Below, in pieces: positions 24,045 through 32,782 of a DNA stretch of 64,000 nt. The position numbers and the translations under genes are program-made. Each line of letters starts with the position of its first letter. Position 1 is the first letter of the stretch. Source of the DNA: Candidatus Nitrosymbiomonas proteolyticus (lineage in GTDB: Bacteria > Armatimonadota > Fimbriimonadia > Fimbriimonadales > Fimbriimonadaceae); the NCBI GenBank assembly GCA_017347465.1, contig AP021858.1, forward strand, positions 1,630,472 to 1,694,471, written 5' to 3'. The notes beneath the pieces are model-generated. The model made no database searches. It was given only the letters and a program-made list of their open reading frames with translations, and was not told the origin of the DNA.

Positions 24045-24527
24045 ATGTCGGGCAAAGCCAAAGCCAAGAGCGAGCCTGCCGGGCCCAAGGCGATCGAGAA
24101 TCGCCGGAGCCGCCACGACTACGAGTTCGTCGAGACCTTCGAAGCTGGGATCGCGCTGGTCGGTTCGGAGGTCAAGAGCCTCTATCTGGGCAGGGCCAAC
24201 CTCACCGACGCTTATTGCAAGGTGGAGAACGGCGAACTATGGCTCCATGAGTTCGACATCGAGCCCTACAAGTTCTCGACGGCGTATTCGCCCCCCCGCA
24301 GGCGGGAAAGAAAGCTCCTCATGCACCGCAAGGAGATCGATACGTTGGAGCGCAAAGTGCAAGAAAAGGGCCTCGCGCTCATCCCTTTCAAAGTTTATTT
24401 CAAGAACGGGCGCGCCAAGGTGGCTCTTGCTCTTGCACGAGGGAAAAGGCAATACGATAAGCGCAAGCAAATCGCGGACCGCGAACAGCGCCGCGAGGTC
24501 GAGCGGCTTCAAGGTCGAAGAAAGTAG
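24045..24527 (+). CDS. smpB: SsrA-binding protein SmpB
   Basis: The 160-residue protein matches SmpB from start to end: ENRRSRHDYEFVETFEAGIALVGSEVKSLYLGRANLTDAY, then LHEFDIEPYKFSTAYSPPRRRERKLLMHRKEI, and the C-terminal KGKRQYDKR-type tail. SmpB binds tmRNA and enters stalled ribosomes to start trans-translation. I found no ssrA gene in the window. Confidence 0.97.
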   Translation: MSGKAKAKSEPAGPKAIENRRSRHDYEFVETFEAGIALVGSEVKSLYLGRANLTDAYCKVENGELWLHEFDIEPYKFSTAYSPPRRRERKLLMHRKEIDTLERKVQEKGLALIPFKVYFKNGRAKVALALARGKRQYDKRKQIADREQRREVERLQGRRK

Positions 24528-24585
24528 TCGCTGAACGTCTGAGTTTCTTCCCTAAGCCTGCCGATACTGTACGTGGGAGAACCCG

Positions 24586-25191
24586 ATGCAGACAGGCCCG
24601 CTTGAACCTGACGTTACCACCGCTTCGCTCGTTTGCTACATTGACGGCGAACCTCGCTGCGTGGATTCGGAGATCGTGCAGTTCGACCCGATCGTGGTGC
24701 GTTGCCCGAGAGCTTCGCTTCACGACGTTCCACAATCTGGCCGAATTATGGCGATTATTGGTGAAGGTTATGACCCCAAGAGGGTGGACTTTCATGTGAA
24801 CCGGGTGTGGACGGAGGACGGCGCGACCTTGATCGAAGGGCGCAACGCCTCATGGTCCACGGTGGACCGCCGCCGATTCCCCCGTTACGAGCTTCGGATT
24901 CCGCTCTCCTTGAGAGTCGTTTCGAGCGAGGCCGACGGCATTAAGATGAAGGAATGGCACGGCGAAACCATCGATATCAGCATGGGCGGCGCGTGGCTTT
25001 CGGGGGATGTGGACGTCAACAAGGGCACTTTGGTGCAGACGCAAATCCAACTTGGCGGCTCAGAACCTCTACGCGTGCTCTCGATGGTGGCGTGGAAAGA
25101 GGACGATCGTTCCAGCTTCGGGATTACGTTCCTCGACTTCATTGGCGCGGGTAGCTACGTTTTGCACCAATACTTGAATACAGCCGCTTGA
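24586..25191 (+). CDS. PilZ-domain protein, putative c-di-GMP receptor
   Basis: The C-terminal half is a PilZ domain with both binding motifs, RRRFPR (RxxxR, about residue 97) and DISMGGAWL (D/NxSxxG, about residue 135), which are the residues that grip cyclic di-GMP. The N-terminal 90 residues resemble the YcgR N-terminal split barrel and may bind a partner. GGGAGA lies 5-6 nt before the ATG. Effectors in this family act on flagella, pili or exopolysaccharide. The pilus ATPase at 51342 is a candidate target. Confidence 0.9.
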   Translation: MQTGPLEPDVTTASLVCYIDGEPRCVDSEIVQFDPIVVRCPRASLHDVPQSGRIMAIIGEGYDPKRVDFHVNRVWTEDGATLIEGRNASWSTVDRRRFPRYELRIPLSLRVVSSEADGIKMKEWHGETIDISMGGAWLSGDVDVNKGTLVQTQIQLGGSEPLRVLSMVAWKEDDRSSFGITFLDFIGAGSYVLHQYLNTAA

Positions 25192-25195
25192 ACCG

Positions 25196-26032
25196 CTAGC
25201 GCTCATCGGGCTCGAGCCATCCGCCCTCGAACACGAACTCGGCGGGTCCGGCCATGAATACGTGTCCCGAAGGGGCATACTCGATTTTCAGGTTTCCGCC
25301 CGGAAGTTCCACGGTTACTGCAGAATCCGCGCGCCCAGTGACGTGCGCCGCAACTGTCGCCGCGCAAGCTCCCGTTCCGCAAGCGAGCGTCGCTCCAGCG
25401 CCCCTTTCCCAGGTTCTTTGACGTAGCGTTGTGGGTGAGAGAACCTGCACGAAATGGACGTTGACCCGGTTCGGGAAGAGTGAGTGCGCCTCCAATTCGG
25501 GCCCCCAGACCTCGAGCGGGACCGCCTGGACATCGTCCACGATCACGACCAGGTGGGGGTTGCCCATCGAAACCGCGGTTCCGTTGAGGCCGGACGAGTG
25601 CGCGAGAGGCTCGTCGACGAACTTAGCCTGGGGGTCGCCCGACATCCCGATTTCACCGCGCAAGAGCCTCGCGGGCCCCATGTCCACCCGAACCCAGCCG
25701 TTGGAGGCAAGTTCAAGTTGCAGGACTCCCGCGCCGGTCTCCAATGAAACGACAGGCTCTTGGGTCCATCCTTCGCGGTGCAGCCAGCGCAGGACGCACC
25801 GGACCCCATTGCCGCACATTTCGCTTTCGGATCCGTCGGGGTTCAGCATCCGCATCTGAAAATCCGCGTTCGTGGCGCGGCTTATCAGAAGCAAGCCATC
25901 CGAGCCAACGCCGAACCTGCGGTCGCACATCGCGCGGGCAAGATTGGGCCACCCAGACTCGGGGCCGCAACGTTCGGCGTCAGCAACCACGAAGTCGTTG
26001 CCGATGCCGTGCATCTTAGTGAATCGAATCAC
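25196..26032 (-). CDS. dapF: Diaminopimelate epimerase
   Basis: The protein starts [16 protein letters not shown]. The two catalytic cysteines are in the conserved contexts [10 protein letters not shown] and LACGTGACA. The length (278 aa) is normal. The enzyme converts LL- to meso-diaminopimelate for lysine and peptidoglycan, so this organism uses the DAP pathway. The ATG overlaps the hfq stop by 4 nt (ATGA), so dapF is translationally coupled to hfq. Confidence 0.97.
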   Translation of the reverse strand: MIRFTKMHGIGNDFVVADAERCGPESGWPNLARAMCDRRFGVGSDGLLLISRATNADFQMRMLNPDGSESEMCGNGVRCVLRWLHREGWTQEPVVSLETGAGVLQLELASNGWVRVDMGPARLLRGEIGMSGDPQAKFVDEPLAHSSGLNGTAVSMGNPHLVVIVDDVQAVPLEVWGPELEAHSLFPNRVNVHFVQVLSPTTLRQRTWERGAGATLACGTGACAATVAAHVTGRADSAVTVELPGGNLKIEYAPSGHVFMAGPAEFVFEGGWLEPDER

Positions 26033-26295
26033 TCCCCTTCAGAACTCGACGGGCCTTCGGACTCGCCATGAGGCCGATAGGTGGCGATTTGCTTATTGGG
26101 AACGATGCTTGCGACCGCGTGCTTGTAAACGAGCTGAGTCGGCTTGCCCGGTGAGTCGAGGAGCACCGTGAATGCGTCGAATCCACGAACGTGGCCGCGA
26201 AGCTGAACGCTGTTGGTGAGGTAGATGGTGACTCCGATGCCGTCTTTTCTCACCTGGTTCAGAAACATATCCTGCAGGTTGATCGATTTTGCCAT
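26029..26295 (-). CDS. hfq: RNA chaperone Hfq
   Basis: The 88-residue protein has the Sm1 fold, with [39 protein letters not shown], and the Sm2 signature VYKHAVASI (YKHA). The acidic, Ser-rich tail is short. Hfq pairs small RNAs with mRNAs. It lies 9 nt after miaA, the same miaA-hfq order found in Proteobacteria, and overlaps dapF. Confidence 0.96.
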   Translation of the reverse strand: MAKSINLQDMFLNQVRKDGIGVTIYLTNSVQLRGHVRGFDAFTVLLDSPGKPTQLVYKHAVASIVPNKQIATYRPHGESEGPSSSEGE

Positions 26296-26304
26296 TGCCC
26301 TAAA

Positions 26305-27252
26305 TCACACAGTAGTAAGGTACGGCATGCTTTGCTCCAGCCAACCCTCCACCTCCTCGGATGCGGAAACGGGGATCAGGCCCGGCTCGGCTTTCAGCCA
26401 AGTTAACTGCCGCTTTGCGTACCTTAGCGTATCTGCTTCAATTTCTGCCACGGTTTCGGGCCACGAAGTGCGTCCTTGAAGGTGTCGCAGGATCGGAAAA
26501 TATCCTATTGCCCGCAGGGCAGGGTAGGACTCATCGACGCCTGCGCGCAATAGAGACTCCACTTCCTCTCGCCAGCCTCTTGCGATCATTTCCGCAATCC
26601 TTTGCCGTATGCGCTCCTTTCGATCTTCGGGGCTTCGCCACACTTCGAATTTGATTTTTCGGAACGGCGGGACCTCGAACTGGATCGGCTCGGAGGTTTC
26701 TTCGAGCCTTTCGAGCGCGCGGCAGACTCGGACCGGGTTCTTCAGGTCGATCCGCGAAGCTACCTCCGGTGCTCTCCTGAGAAGATCGGTTGCAAGAGAT
26801 TCGATGCCTTCCTCCCGAAGTCTCGCCTGAAGGCGCCTCCGAAGATCGGGGTCGGGGGCGCTGTGAAGCTCGCGAAACTCCTCGAAAAGCGCCCGAACGT
26901 ACTGGCCGGTGCCGCCGACGACGATGACATGCCGCCGCTCGCTCCAGAGGGCGCGCAGTTCTTCGGTTGCACGAAGCACCCAATCGCCTACGCCGAACGG
27001 CTCGCTGGGGTCGAGGATGTCGATCAGCCGGTATCGCTCGCGATGCTCGGGCTTGGCCGTGCCGATGTCGAGGCCCCTATAAACCTGAAACGCATCGGCG
27101 TTGACGAGAACTGCGCCGAGGCGGTCGGCGAGCCTCTCAGCGGCCTCGGTTTTCCCCGACGCGGTCACGCCCATCACGGCGATCAGCCAGGGCGTTTCGG
27201 GCTCTACTTCGCTTCCTTGATCCCGAACGGCTTGTCTTTCTTGACCGTGCAA
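26305..27252 (-). CDS. miaA: tRNA dimethylallyltransferase MiaA
   Basis: The P-loop is GVTASGKT. NADAFQVYRGLDIGTAKP is the family's DSxQVYxxxDIGTAKP with two changes. VVGGTGQYVRAL and YAKRQLTWLK near the C-terminus complete the match. The enzyme adds a dimethylallyl group to A37 of tRNAs reading UNN codons. The start is uncertain: the TTG at 27252 would overlap the OB-fold gene by 49 nt and has no Shine-Dalgarno. A later start would cut the first beta-strand. Confidence 0.93.
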   Translation of the reverse strand: MHGQERQAVRDQGSEVEPETPWLIAVMGVTASGKTEAAERLADRLGAVLVNADAFQVYRGLDIGTAKPEHRERYRLIDILDPSEPFGVGDWVLRATEELRALWSERRHVIVVGGTGQYVRALFEEFRELHSAPDPDLRRRLQARLREEGIESLATDLLRRAPEVASRIDLKNPVRVCRALERLEETSEPIQFEVPPFRKIKFEVWRSPEDRKERIRQRIAEMIARGWREEVESLLRAGVDESYPALRAIGYFPILRHLQGRTSWPETVAEIEADTLRYAKRQLTWLKAEPGLIPVSASEEVEGWLEQSMPYLTTV

Positions 27253-27614
27253 TCGATTTCGTTCTTGTACGTGAAGTCGCCGATGACCTTCTCCTTGCGA
27301 TACGTTCCGGTCACCGTCACCTTCAATCCGTCCTTCAACTCGAACGTGGGTTCGTTTTGGCCGTAGATATTGGCCGACGCCGACTCCGACGATCCCTTGA
27401 CGGACCTTAGGATGAACTTGAAATACTTGTTGCCCCGCTGGGAGGTCTTCTGTTGGAAACTGGCCACAAAGCCCGTGACTTCCACGACCTTCTCGTTGTA
27501 TTTGTCCTGGTCCTTCTTGAGCGCGTCGAGCGTGATCTTCTCGACTTCGGCGAGCGAAGCGGCCAAGCTGAGCGCGGCCATCAAAACGAGTGAAAAGCTG
27601 AGGAGTTTCTTCAT
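27204..27614 (-). CDS. Secreted OB-fold protein
   Basis: A signal peptide (MKKLLSFSLVLMAALSLAASLA) precedes a compact OB-fold-like domain: VVEVTGFVASFQQKT, YFKFILRSVKG, ANIYGQNEP, LKVTVTGTYRKEKV, DFTYKNEIDCTV. Secreted OB-fold proteins bind oligosaccharides or nucleic acids; the ligand here is unknown. It lies 1 nt after apt and overlaps the long version of miaA. Confidence 0.75.
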   Translation of the reverse strand: MKKLLSFSLVLMAALSLAASLAEVEKITLDALKKDQDKYNEKVVEVTGFVASFQQKTSQRGNKYFKFILRSVKGSSESASANIYGQNEPTFELKDGLKVTVTGTYRKEKVIGDFTYKNEIDCTVKKDKPFGIKEAK

Positions 27615-27615
27615 G

Positions 27616-28137
27616 TCAATACTCGAGCAAAGTGTACACCGGATATTCGAGGAGGTTCTGCCGTCCCGAAAGAAAAGTGAGCTCGACCATGAATCCGAAC
27701 CCCGCGACCTTGCCTTGGAGTCTCTCGACCAGGCGCGCCGCCGCCGCCGCAGTGCCGCCCGTTGCGAGGAGGTCGTCTACGATGTACACGCGTTGGCCCG
27801 GGTTGACGGCGTCGATATGCATCTCCACGGTGTTGGTGGCGTATTCGAGAGCGTACTCTTCGGAAATTCGGTCGTAGGGAAGTTTGCCGAGCTTCCGAGC
27901 CATCGAAAACGGCAGGCCCAATTCCAGGGCGATCGGCGCGCCGAACACGAACCCACGGCTTTCGATCCCCACGATCACATCGGCTTCCTGCTGCCGGGCG
28001 TCGTCAGCGAGCATTCCCACGACTTCAGCGAAGGCCGCAGGACTCTGAAGGACGGGGTGGATGTCCTTGAACTGAATCCCTCGGTGAGGGAAGTCCGGTA
28101 CGTTGCGAATCAGCGAAGCTGCAAGAAGCTCGGGCAT
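27616..28137 (-). CDS. apt: Adenine phosphoribosyltransferase
   Basis: From the ATG at 28137 the protein is 173 residues, the normal APRT length. NVPDFPHRGIQFKDIHPVL matches the type I APRT N-terminus, VGIESRGFVFGAPIA the hood region, and VYIVDDLLATGGTAAAA the PRPP-binding loop. The enzyme converts adenine and PRPP to AMP. TATAGT lies 10 nt upstream of the ATG. It heads a run with the OB-fold gene, miaA, hfq and dapF. Confidence 0.95.
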   Translation of the reverse strand: MPELLAASLIRNVPDFPHRGIQFKDIHPVLQSPAAFAEVVGMLADDARQQEADVIVGIESRGFVFGAPIALELGLPFSMARKLGKLPYDRISEEYALEYATNTVEMHIDAVNPGQRVYIVDDLLATGGTAAAAARLVERLQGKVAGFGFMVELTFLSGRQNLLEYPVYTLLEY

Positions 28138-28186
28138 ACCGGGCGTCACTATACCCGCGCTCAAGCAATCCCGCCGGCCGCCGCGT

Positions 28187-28774
28187 TCAGCTTGAATGGA
28201 CCTGAGTGACGTCCGGCGCGTCTCGCTGACTGGGGAGATCGACTTCAAAGAACTCCGCGGACTCGAAGTTGCCTAAGGACGCGACGAGGTTGCTTGGGAA
28301 CGACTCGATCTTGGTGTTGTAGTCCCGGACGCACGCGTTGAAGTACTGCCGAGCTGAGGCGATGAGGCGCTCAGATTCGGCAAGCTCCGTTTGCAGCGAG
28401 GCGAAGTTCTTGTTGGCCTTTAGTTCGGGATAGGCCTCCGCGAGCGCGACGACTCTCACGAGGCTTTCGCCCAGTTGAGTTTCCGCTTGGGCGTGCTGGG
28501 CGGTGGGCCCGACGAGAGCCGTGGCGCGCGCGCGAGCTTCGGCGACGGCTTCAAGTACGGTCTTTTCGTGCTGTGCGTACGCTCGAACGGTCTCGACGAC
28601 GTTCGGGACCAGTTCGGCCCGCCTCTTCAGGTACACGTCCACGTCGGCCCAAGCGCTCTTGACCAACTGCCGCAAGCGCACCAACCCGTTGTAGGAAACG
28701 ATGAGCGCGACGAGCAGCGCACCGCCCACAACTGCGATTCCCCAAACCACGAGCGAACCCGATCCGCCGATCAT
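28187..28774 (-). CDS. lemA: LemA-family membrane protein
   Basis: One N-terminal transmembrane helix (VVWGIAVVGGALLVALIVSYNGLV) is followed by the LemA helical domain: AWADVDVYLKRRAELVPNVVETVRAYAQHEKTV, then YPELKANKNFASLQTELAESERLIASARQYFN and YNTKIESFPSN. The length (195 aa) is typical. LemA proteins have no settled role. They often pair with a TPM or peptidase gene, which is absent here. Confidence 0.94.
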   Translation of the reverse strand: MIGGSGSLVVWGIAVVGGALLVALIVSYNGLVRLRQLVKSAWADVDVYLKRRAELVPNVVETVRAYAQHEKTVLEAVAEARARATALVGPTAQHAQAETQLGESLVRVVALAEAYPELKANKNFASLQTELAESERLIASARQYFNACVRDYNTKIESFPSNLVASLGNFESAEFFEVDLPSQRDAPDVTQVHSS

Positions 28775-28846
28775 TCGACATTACGACGGAACATCCCGCC
28801 GGGGGGATTCAAGGGAGTCGATTCGTATGCGGTCTGCCGGAGTAGC

Positions 28847-28852
28847 TACAAT
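28847..28852 (+). promoter_or_regulatory. -10-like element (TACAAT) of the M20 peptidase gene
   Basis: TACAAT ends 6 nt before the ATG at 28859. There is no Shine-Dalgarno, which fits a leaderless transcript. Confidence 0.5.
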
Positions 28853-28858
28853 GGAACC

Positions 28859-30004
28859 ATGATCAACGAAGAGCGATTGATCGACCTGTTCTTGAGCCTC
28901 TGCAATATCAACTCGCCTGCGCTTCAGGAAAGGGAGATCGTCGACTGGGTGACGGGTTATCTTGAGAGTCAGGGGCTCGAGGTGGCTGAGGACGACGCCG
29001 GAAGGCGTATCGGCGGAAACGCAAACAACGTGATCTCTTGGCTACGAGGCGATCCTTCGCTGCCCAAGGTGTTTCTTTCGGCCCATTTCGACACGGTTGA
29101 GCCCACTGCTGGGCTGGTGATCGAAGAGGTGGAGGGGGTGTTTCGTAGCGCGAGCGACACCATTCTTGGGGCCGACGACAAGGGCGGAATGGCACCCGCG
29201 ATCGAAGCTCTGCTTTCACTGAAGGAATCCGGGAAGCCGCATGGCGACGTGGCCTTGCTGCTTTCGTGCGCGGAGGAGATTGGGCTCAAGGGGGCCGAAG
29301 CCCTCGACATTCAGTCACTCGGGTTGGACTTCGGCTACGTTCTGGACACTGGCCCCCCCGTGGGCTCTTTCGTCACGCGGACCGCAACTCACGACAAGCT
29401 GGACGTCAAGATCGTCGGGAAACCCGCCCACGCAGGCAAGGACCCAGAGCATGGAATCAACGCCATTCAGGTGCTGTCCGAAGCCGTTCACGGAATGAGA
29501 CTGGGGAGGATCGGACCGGAAACTACGGCCAACATCGGGCTGATTCAAGGAGGAACGGCCGTCAATGTGGTGTGTCCGTTCGTCACCGTCCGCGCCGAAG
29601 CCCGTTCGACCGACGTGAAGGCGCTGGAGGCGCAGATCGACCACATGATCCGTCAGTTCGAAGAGGCCGCCGCAGCTTGGGGAGCGACTGTAGAGATCGA
29701 GCACGAGCGCCACTACGAGGCCTATCAGATTCCCGAGGACTCCGAGGTGGTTGCGGTGGCCGTCGAGGCGAGCAAGTCGTTGGGATTCGATCCGACCCTC
29801 CGGGTGACTCTGGGAGGGAGCGACGCCAACGTGTACAACTCCAAACAAACGCCGTGCATCGTGATGGCGACGGCAATGGACAAGATTCACACTCACGACG
29901 AGCAGATTTCGCGGCAAGGTCTCATCGACACGGCCCGGCTTGCTTTGAAGGTCCTCGAAGTGGCTGCGGAGAGGGCGACGAGGAAGAAGCTTGAGTTCGT
30001 TTGA
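28859..30004 (+). CDS. M20-family metallopeptidase, peptidase T-like
   Basis: All zinc and catalytic elements are visible: H and D in SAHFDTVEP, the bridging D in LGADDKGGM, the E-E pair in SCAEEIGLKG, the dimerisation domain (THDKLDVKIVGKPAHAGKDPEHGINAI), and the late His in IHTHDEQIS. The length is 381 residues. Peptidase T-like enzymes release N-terminal residues from short peptides. The protein has no signal and should be cytoplasmic. Confidence 0.93.
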   Translation: MINEERLIDLFLSLCNINSPALQEREIVDWVTGYLESQGLEVAEDDAGRRIGGNANNVISWLRGDPSLPKVFLSAHFDTVEPTAGLVIEEVEGVFRSASDTILGADDKGGMAPAIEALLSLKESGKPHGDVALLLSCAEEIGLKGAEALDIQSLGLDFGYVLDTGPPVGSFVTRTATHDKLDVKIVGKPAHAGKDPEHGINAIQVLSEAVHGMRLGRIGPETTANIGLIQGGTAVNVVCPFVTVRAEARSTDVKALEAQIDHMIRQFEEAAAAWGATVEIEHERHYEAYQIPEDSEVVAVAVEASKSLGFDPTLRVTLGGSDANVYNSKQTPCIVMATAMDKIHTHDEQISRQGLIDTARLALKVLEVAAERATRKKLEFV

Positions 30005-30094
30005 TGCGAGAGGGCGCTCCGACGCGGTAGCATCTGCCAGCATCGGAACGGACCTGAAACACGTCCGTTCTAAGGACAAGGAGGCAAGGAAGCA

Positions 30095-30598
30095 GTGAAA
30101 CGAAGTATTTGGATGGGGCTCGCGCTGCTCGCGCTATCAGGCTCGGCCTTAGCCCAAGGCGACCGTTCCTACGCCGGCACGTTTCGGATTGGGCAGTTCC
30201 AGCCCAACTCGGAACCGGCACGATCGGAAGGGAAGACTTGGACGCTGGTTGGCGTGGACTTCAAAGTGGCCCGACTGGGCGGGAACGGTGCGGGCCTAAC
30301 GCTGTCGATCGACAACTACACGAAGGGCGACTACTCCGTCAGTCCGGCGCTCTTGAACGTTCTGTGGCAGCGCGACGACGTGTATTTCTCGATGGGCGTT
30401 GGCGCATCGTTCAACCGGGAGTATCGAATCGTGGGCGGCCAGCGGGATCGGTTCAACAAGATGCGATTCGCGTACCAGATCGGTGGCGGCTGGGCTTTTC
30501 AGGGCGACAAGTCCCCCCTCGTCGTCGAGGCGCACTTTTTCGGAAACGAACAGGAGCACTTAGGCGGCTTCGCGGTGGTTGCAGGTCTCCGGTTCTAG
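30095..30598 (+). CDS. Small outer-membrane beta-barrel-like protein
   Basis: A signal peptide (MKRSIWMGLALLALSGSALA) and alternating amphipathic strands ending in an aromatic residue (FAVVAGLRF) suggest an 8-strand outer-membrane barrel. Length is 167 residues. The start is GTG with GGAGG about 12 nt upstream. The family is unclear. A weak GC hairpin at 30628-30654 follows. Confidence 0.7.
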   Translation: MKRSIWMGLALLALSGSALAQGDRSYAGTFRIGQFQPNSEPARSEGKTWTLVGVDFKVARLGGNGAGLTLSIDNYTKGDYSVSPALLNVLWQRDDVYFSMGVGASFNREYRIVGGQRDRFNKMRFAYQIGGGWAFQGDKSPLVVEAHFFGNEQEHLGGFAVVAGLRF

Positions 30599-30678
30599 CG
30601 CCCTGAACGAATCCCCGAAGATTACTGGCCCTTCCCGGTGAACACTGGGAGGGCTGGGTCGTATATGCCTATACCGCT

Positions 30679-31302
30679 ATGGAGCTTTGCCTTGACATGG
30701 CCATGAGACGCAGTCCGCAGCTCGACCCTTCTGCGGAGCTTGCGCTTGTGGAGCGCTGCCGGTCCAATGACGCTGAAGCGTTCGCTCAGATCATTGACCG
30801 TTATCAAGGACGGCTGTTCGGGTTCGTCAAGCGGATGGTGGCCGACCCGGAAGACGCCGCCGACCTCACGCAAGAGGCCTTCATCCGAGCGTATCAAGCG
30901 ATCGGCCGATTCGACGGCAGGTCGTCGGTGAGGACGTGGCTTTTCCGAATCGCGCACAACCTCTGCATCGACCGGGCGCGGAGAAACGAAAGGCGACTGG
31001 CGGAGACTCGGCTCGACGCGGCCTTCGACGATGCTGAGGAACTGCAAGTCAGCGACGAGCGGTGGGACCCTGAGCGCTGGGTGATTGAAGAAGAACTCCG
31101 TCAGGTCATTGAATCCGCGATCTCCACCATGAGCGCAAAACTCAAATCGGTTCTGTTGCTCCACGATAAGGAAGATATGTCGTATGAGGAGATCTCGGCC
31201 GCCCTGGAAATACCGGTCGGAACCGTAAAGAGCCGCCTGTTCTTGGCTCGTTTGCACGTTCAAAAGGCCGTCAGCCCTTACATCGATGGGGGGGCAACTT
31301 AA
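30679..31302 (+). CDS. ECF-type RNA polymerase sigma factor
   Basis: Region 2 is clear (AFAQIIDRYQGRLFGFVKRMVADPEDAADLTQEAFIRAYQ, then RTWLFRIAHNLCIDRARR), as is region 4 (LLHDKEDMSYEEISAALEIPVGTVKSRLFLARLHVQKAV). There is no region 1 or 3, so it is group 4. It is followed 1 nt later by a one-helix membrane protein and then an RseB-like secreted protein, the usual envelope-stress arrangement. Alternative starts are at 30697 and 30703. TATACC at 30670-30675 would place the transcript start before 30697. Confidence 0.93.
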   Translation: MELCLDMAMRRSPQLDPSAELALVERCRSNDAEAFAQIIDRYQGRLFGFVKRMVADPEDAADLTQEAFIRAYQAIGRFDGRSSVRTWLFRIAHNLCIDRARRNERRLAETRLDAAFDDAEELQVSDERWDPERWVIEEELRQVIESAISTMSAKLKSVLLLHDKEDMSYEEISAALEIPVGTVKSRLFLARLHVQKAVSPYIDGGAT

Positions 31303-31303
31303 A

Positions 31304-31756
31304 ATGAAGAGATTTCGAATTGCGCAACGACAAGAGGCCAAGCTGGACGCTTCGCTCGAAACCCAAGCTCAGAAGACGGTCGCCGGCCTTGTCTCCCAAC
31401 TGGAAGACGAGACTCCGACTCTAACTTGGCGAAGCGAACTCAATGAAAGGTTGTTGAAGGTCGGCCGTTCGCGCCCAAGGCAGCAGACTTTGATCTGGAA
31501 GACCGCGTTTGGGCTGGGATTGGCAGCTTGTTTGGCGTGGGTCGCGCTGACGGTTCGGCCCCTGCCGACGGGCCCGTCCACCGTCGCCTCGCCTTCGTCC
31601 CAGTCGCTCGAAGCTCAGTTGCTGGAGGTTCACGAGCAACACGTCAACGTCAGGTTGGTCGCGGGTTCGGGGCTGCTGAATCACATCGAGTCCGAGCCTG
31701 CCCCAGACCCGTCGGCTGCGATTCAATGGAGCGAGTCGGACCTGGGAGTGTATTGA
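31304..31756 (+). CDS. Putative anti-sigma factor, single-pass membrane protein
   Basis: From the ATG at 31304, about 60 cytoplasmic residues precede one transmembrane helix (TLIWKTAFGLGLAACLAWVALTV) and an outside tail of about 70 residues (SLEAQLLEVHEQHVNVRLVAGSG). I see no zinc-binding HxxxCxxC motif. The role is inferred from position between an ECF sigma gene and an RseB-like gene, and from the RseA-like topology. Confidence 0.65.
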   Translation: MKRFRIAQRQEAKLDASLETQAQKTVAGLVSQLEDETPTLTWRSELNERLLKVGRSRPRQQTLIWKTAFGLGLAACLAWVALTVRPLPTGPSTVASPSSQSLEAQLLEVHEQHVNVRLVAGSGLLNHIESEPAPDPSAAIQWSESDLGVY

Positions 31757-31758
31757 GG

Positions 31759-32745
31759 ATGAAGCTCGTTTTCCGATACTCTCTTGCCTTCGTGGCGCTC
31801 GTGGCGATCTCGGCCTCGGTTCCTGCGCAGGGGCCCGCGCGCCAAGGCCAGACGGCTCCGGGCAACCACCCTCTGATGAGGAAGATGTTTGAGGCTGCCG
31901 GAACGGTCACTTACTCCGGCAGGCGCGTCATCGAGTTCAAGCGCGGGGTTGAGCGCATGAGGCACGAAGAGCTCGTCCTGAAGTCAGGCCCCCGAATGAG
32001 GATCGAGTTTCCGCGCGGCTCCGCGTTCGAGGGGCAGGTGATCGTGGAAACGGGCGCTGAGAGGCGGCATTACTATCCGGGCCGCAACGAGATTCACGTG
32101 CTTCCGGCCCGCAAAGATGAGGCGCTCGAACGGCTTCGCGGGTTGATCGCGCGCTTGGGCCCCCAGGGCCTTTCCGTCGCATTGGAAGGCCAGGCGAAAG
32201 TCGCCAAGCAAGACACTTCGATCCTCTCGCTGCGCGACGGCCGGGGAAACCGATTGATGCGGCTCTGGATTCAACCGAGCACAGGCGTCGTCTTGAAGCG
32301 GGAGCTGTACGACGAAGTGGGGGCCGTCGTTGGATTGTTCGAGTTCACTGAGTACAACCCAAGCCCCCTGATCCGCCGAACCGATTTCGTATTGCAGCGG
32401 GAGGGAGCGACGATCGTGACTCCCATGGATATCGCCCAGCGCCTGATCCGGGAGCACAAGTTCGAGCCGGTGTTTCTGCCTGCCGAGGGCGGGTTCCGCC
32501 TCGATACCGCTCAACTGGTCGAGAACCTGCCTGTCCCTGTGCTGTTGCTCCTGTACCAGAGCCCGCACGGTCCGATCTCGTTCTATCAGGTAGCGGGAAA
32601 GGTCAATCCTGAACGGCTTGCACGTCTCTCGGGCGCAGGCTTCAAGAGCTTCGCATGGACCAAGGGAACTAGGTCGTTTGTCCTAGTTGGCTCCCTTGAA
32701 GCAAGGCAGCTTCAGCAACTGGCTGCTCGCGTTCAGAACCCCTAA
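31759..32745 (+). CDS. MucB/RseB-like periplasmic protein (LolA fold)
   Basis: A signal peptide (MKLVFRYSLAFVALVAISASVPA) precedes a LolA/RseB-like N-terminal domain: TVTYSGRRVIEFKRGVERMRHEELVLKSGPRMRIEFP, VIVETGAERRHYYPGRNEIHVLP, and LWIQPSTGVVLKRELYDEVGAVVGLFEFTEY. A smaller C-terminal domain follows (VPVLLLLYQSPHGPISFYQVAG). RseB binds RseA and senses mislocalised lipopolysaccharide or lipoprotein. This gene, 3 nt after the anti-sigma gene, probably completes that circuit. Confidence 0.8.
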   Translation: MKLVFRYSLAFVALVAISASVPAQGPARQGQTAPGNHPLMRKMFEAAGTVTYSGRRVIEFKRGVERMRHEELVLKSGPRMRIEFPRGSAFEGQVIVETGAERRHYYPGRNEIHVLPARKDEALERLRGLIARLGPQGLSVALEGQAKVAKQDTSILSLRDGRGNRLMRLWIQPSTGVVLKRELYDEVGAVVGLFEFTEYNPSPLIRRTDFVLQREGATIVTPMDIAQRLIREHKFEPVFLPAEGGFRLDTAQLVENLPVPVLLLLYQSPHGPISFYQVAGKVNPERLARLSGAGFKSFAWTKGTRSFVLVGSLEARQLQQLAARVQNP

Positions 32746-32770
32746 GAAACCTCGGGGGGCTTCAGGGCGT

Positions 32771-32776
32771 TATACT
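32771..32776 (+). promoter_or_regulatory. -10-like element (TATACT) of the PBP1A gene
   Basis: TATACT ends 6 nt before the GTG at 32783. It supports that start over the upstream methionine at 32687, which overlaps the previous gene. Confidence 0.5.
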
Positions 32777-32782
32777 TGCGTT

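Noticed and set aside
30628-30654. Terminator between the barrel gene and the sigma gene
   Set aside because: The stem is bulged and has no T-run, so I only mention it in passing.
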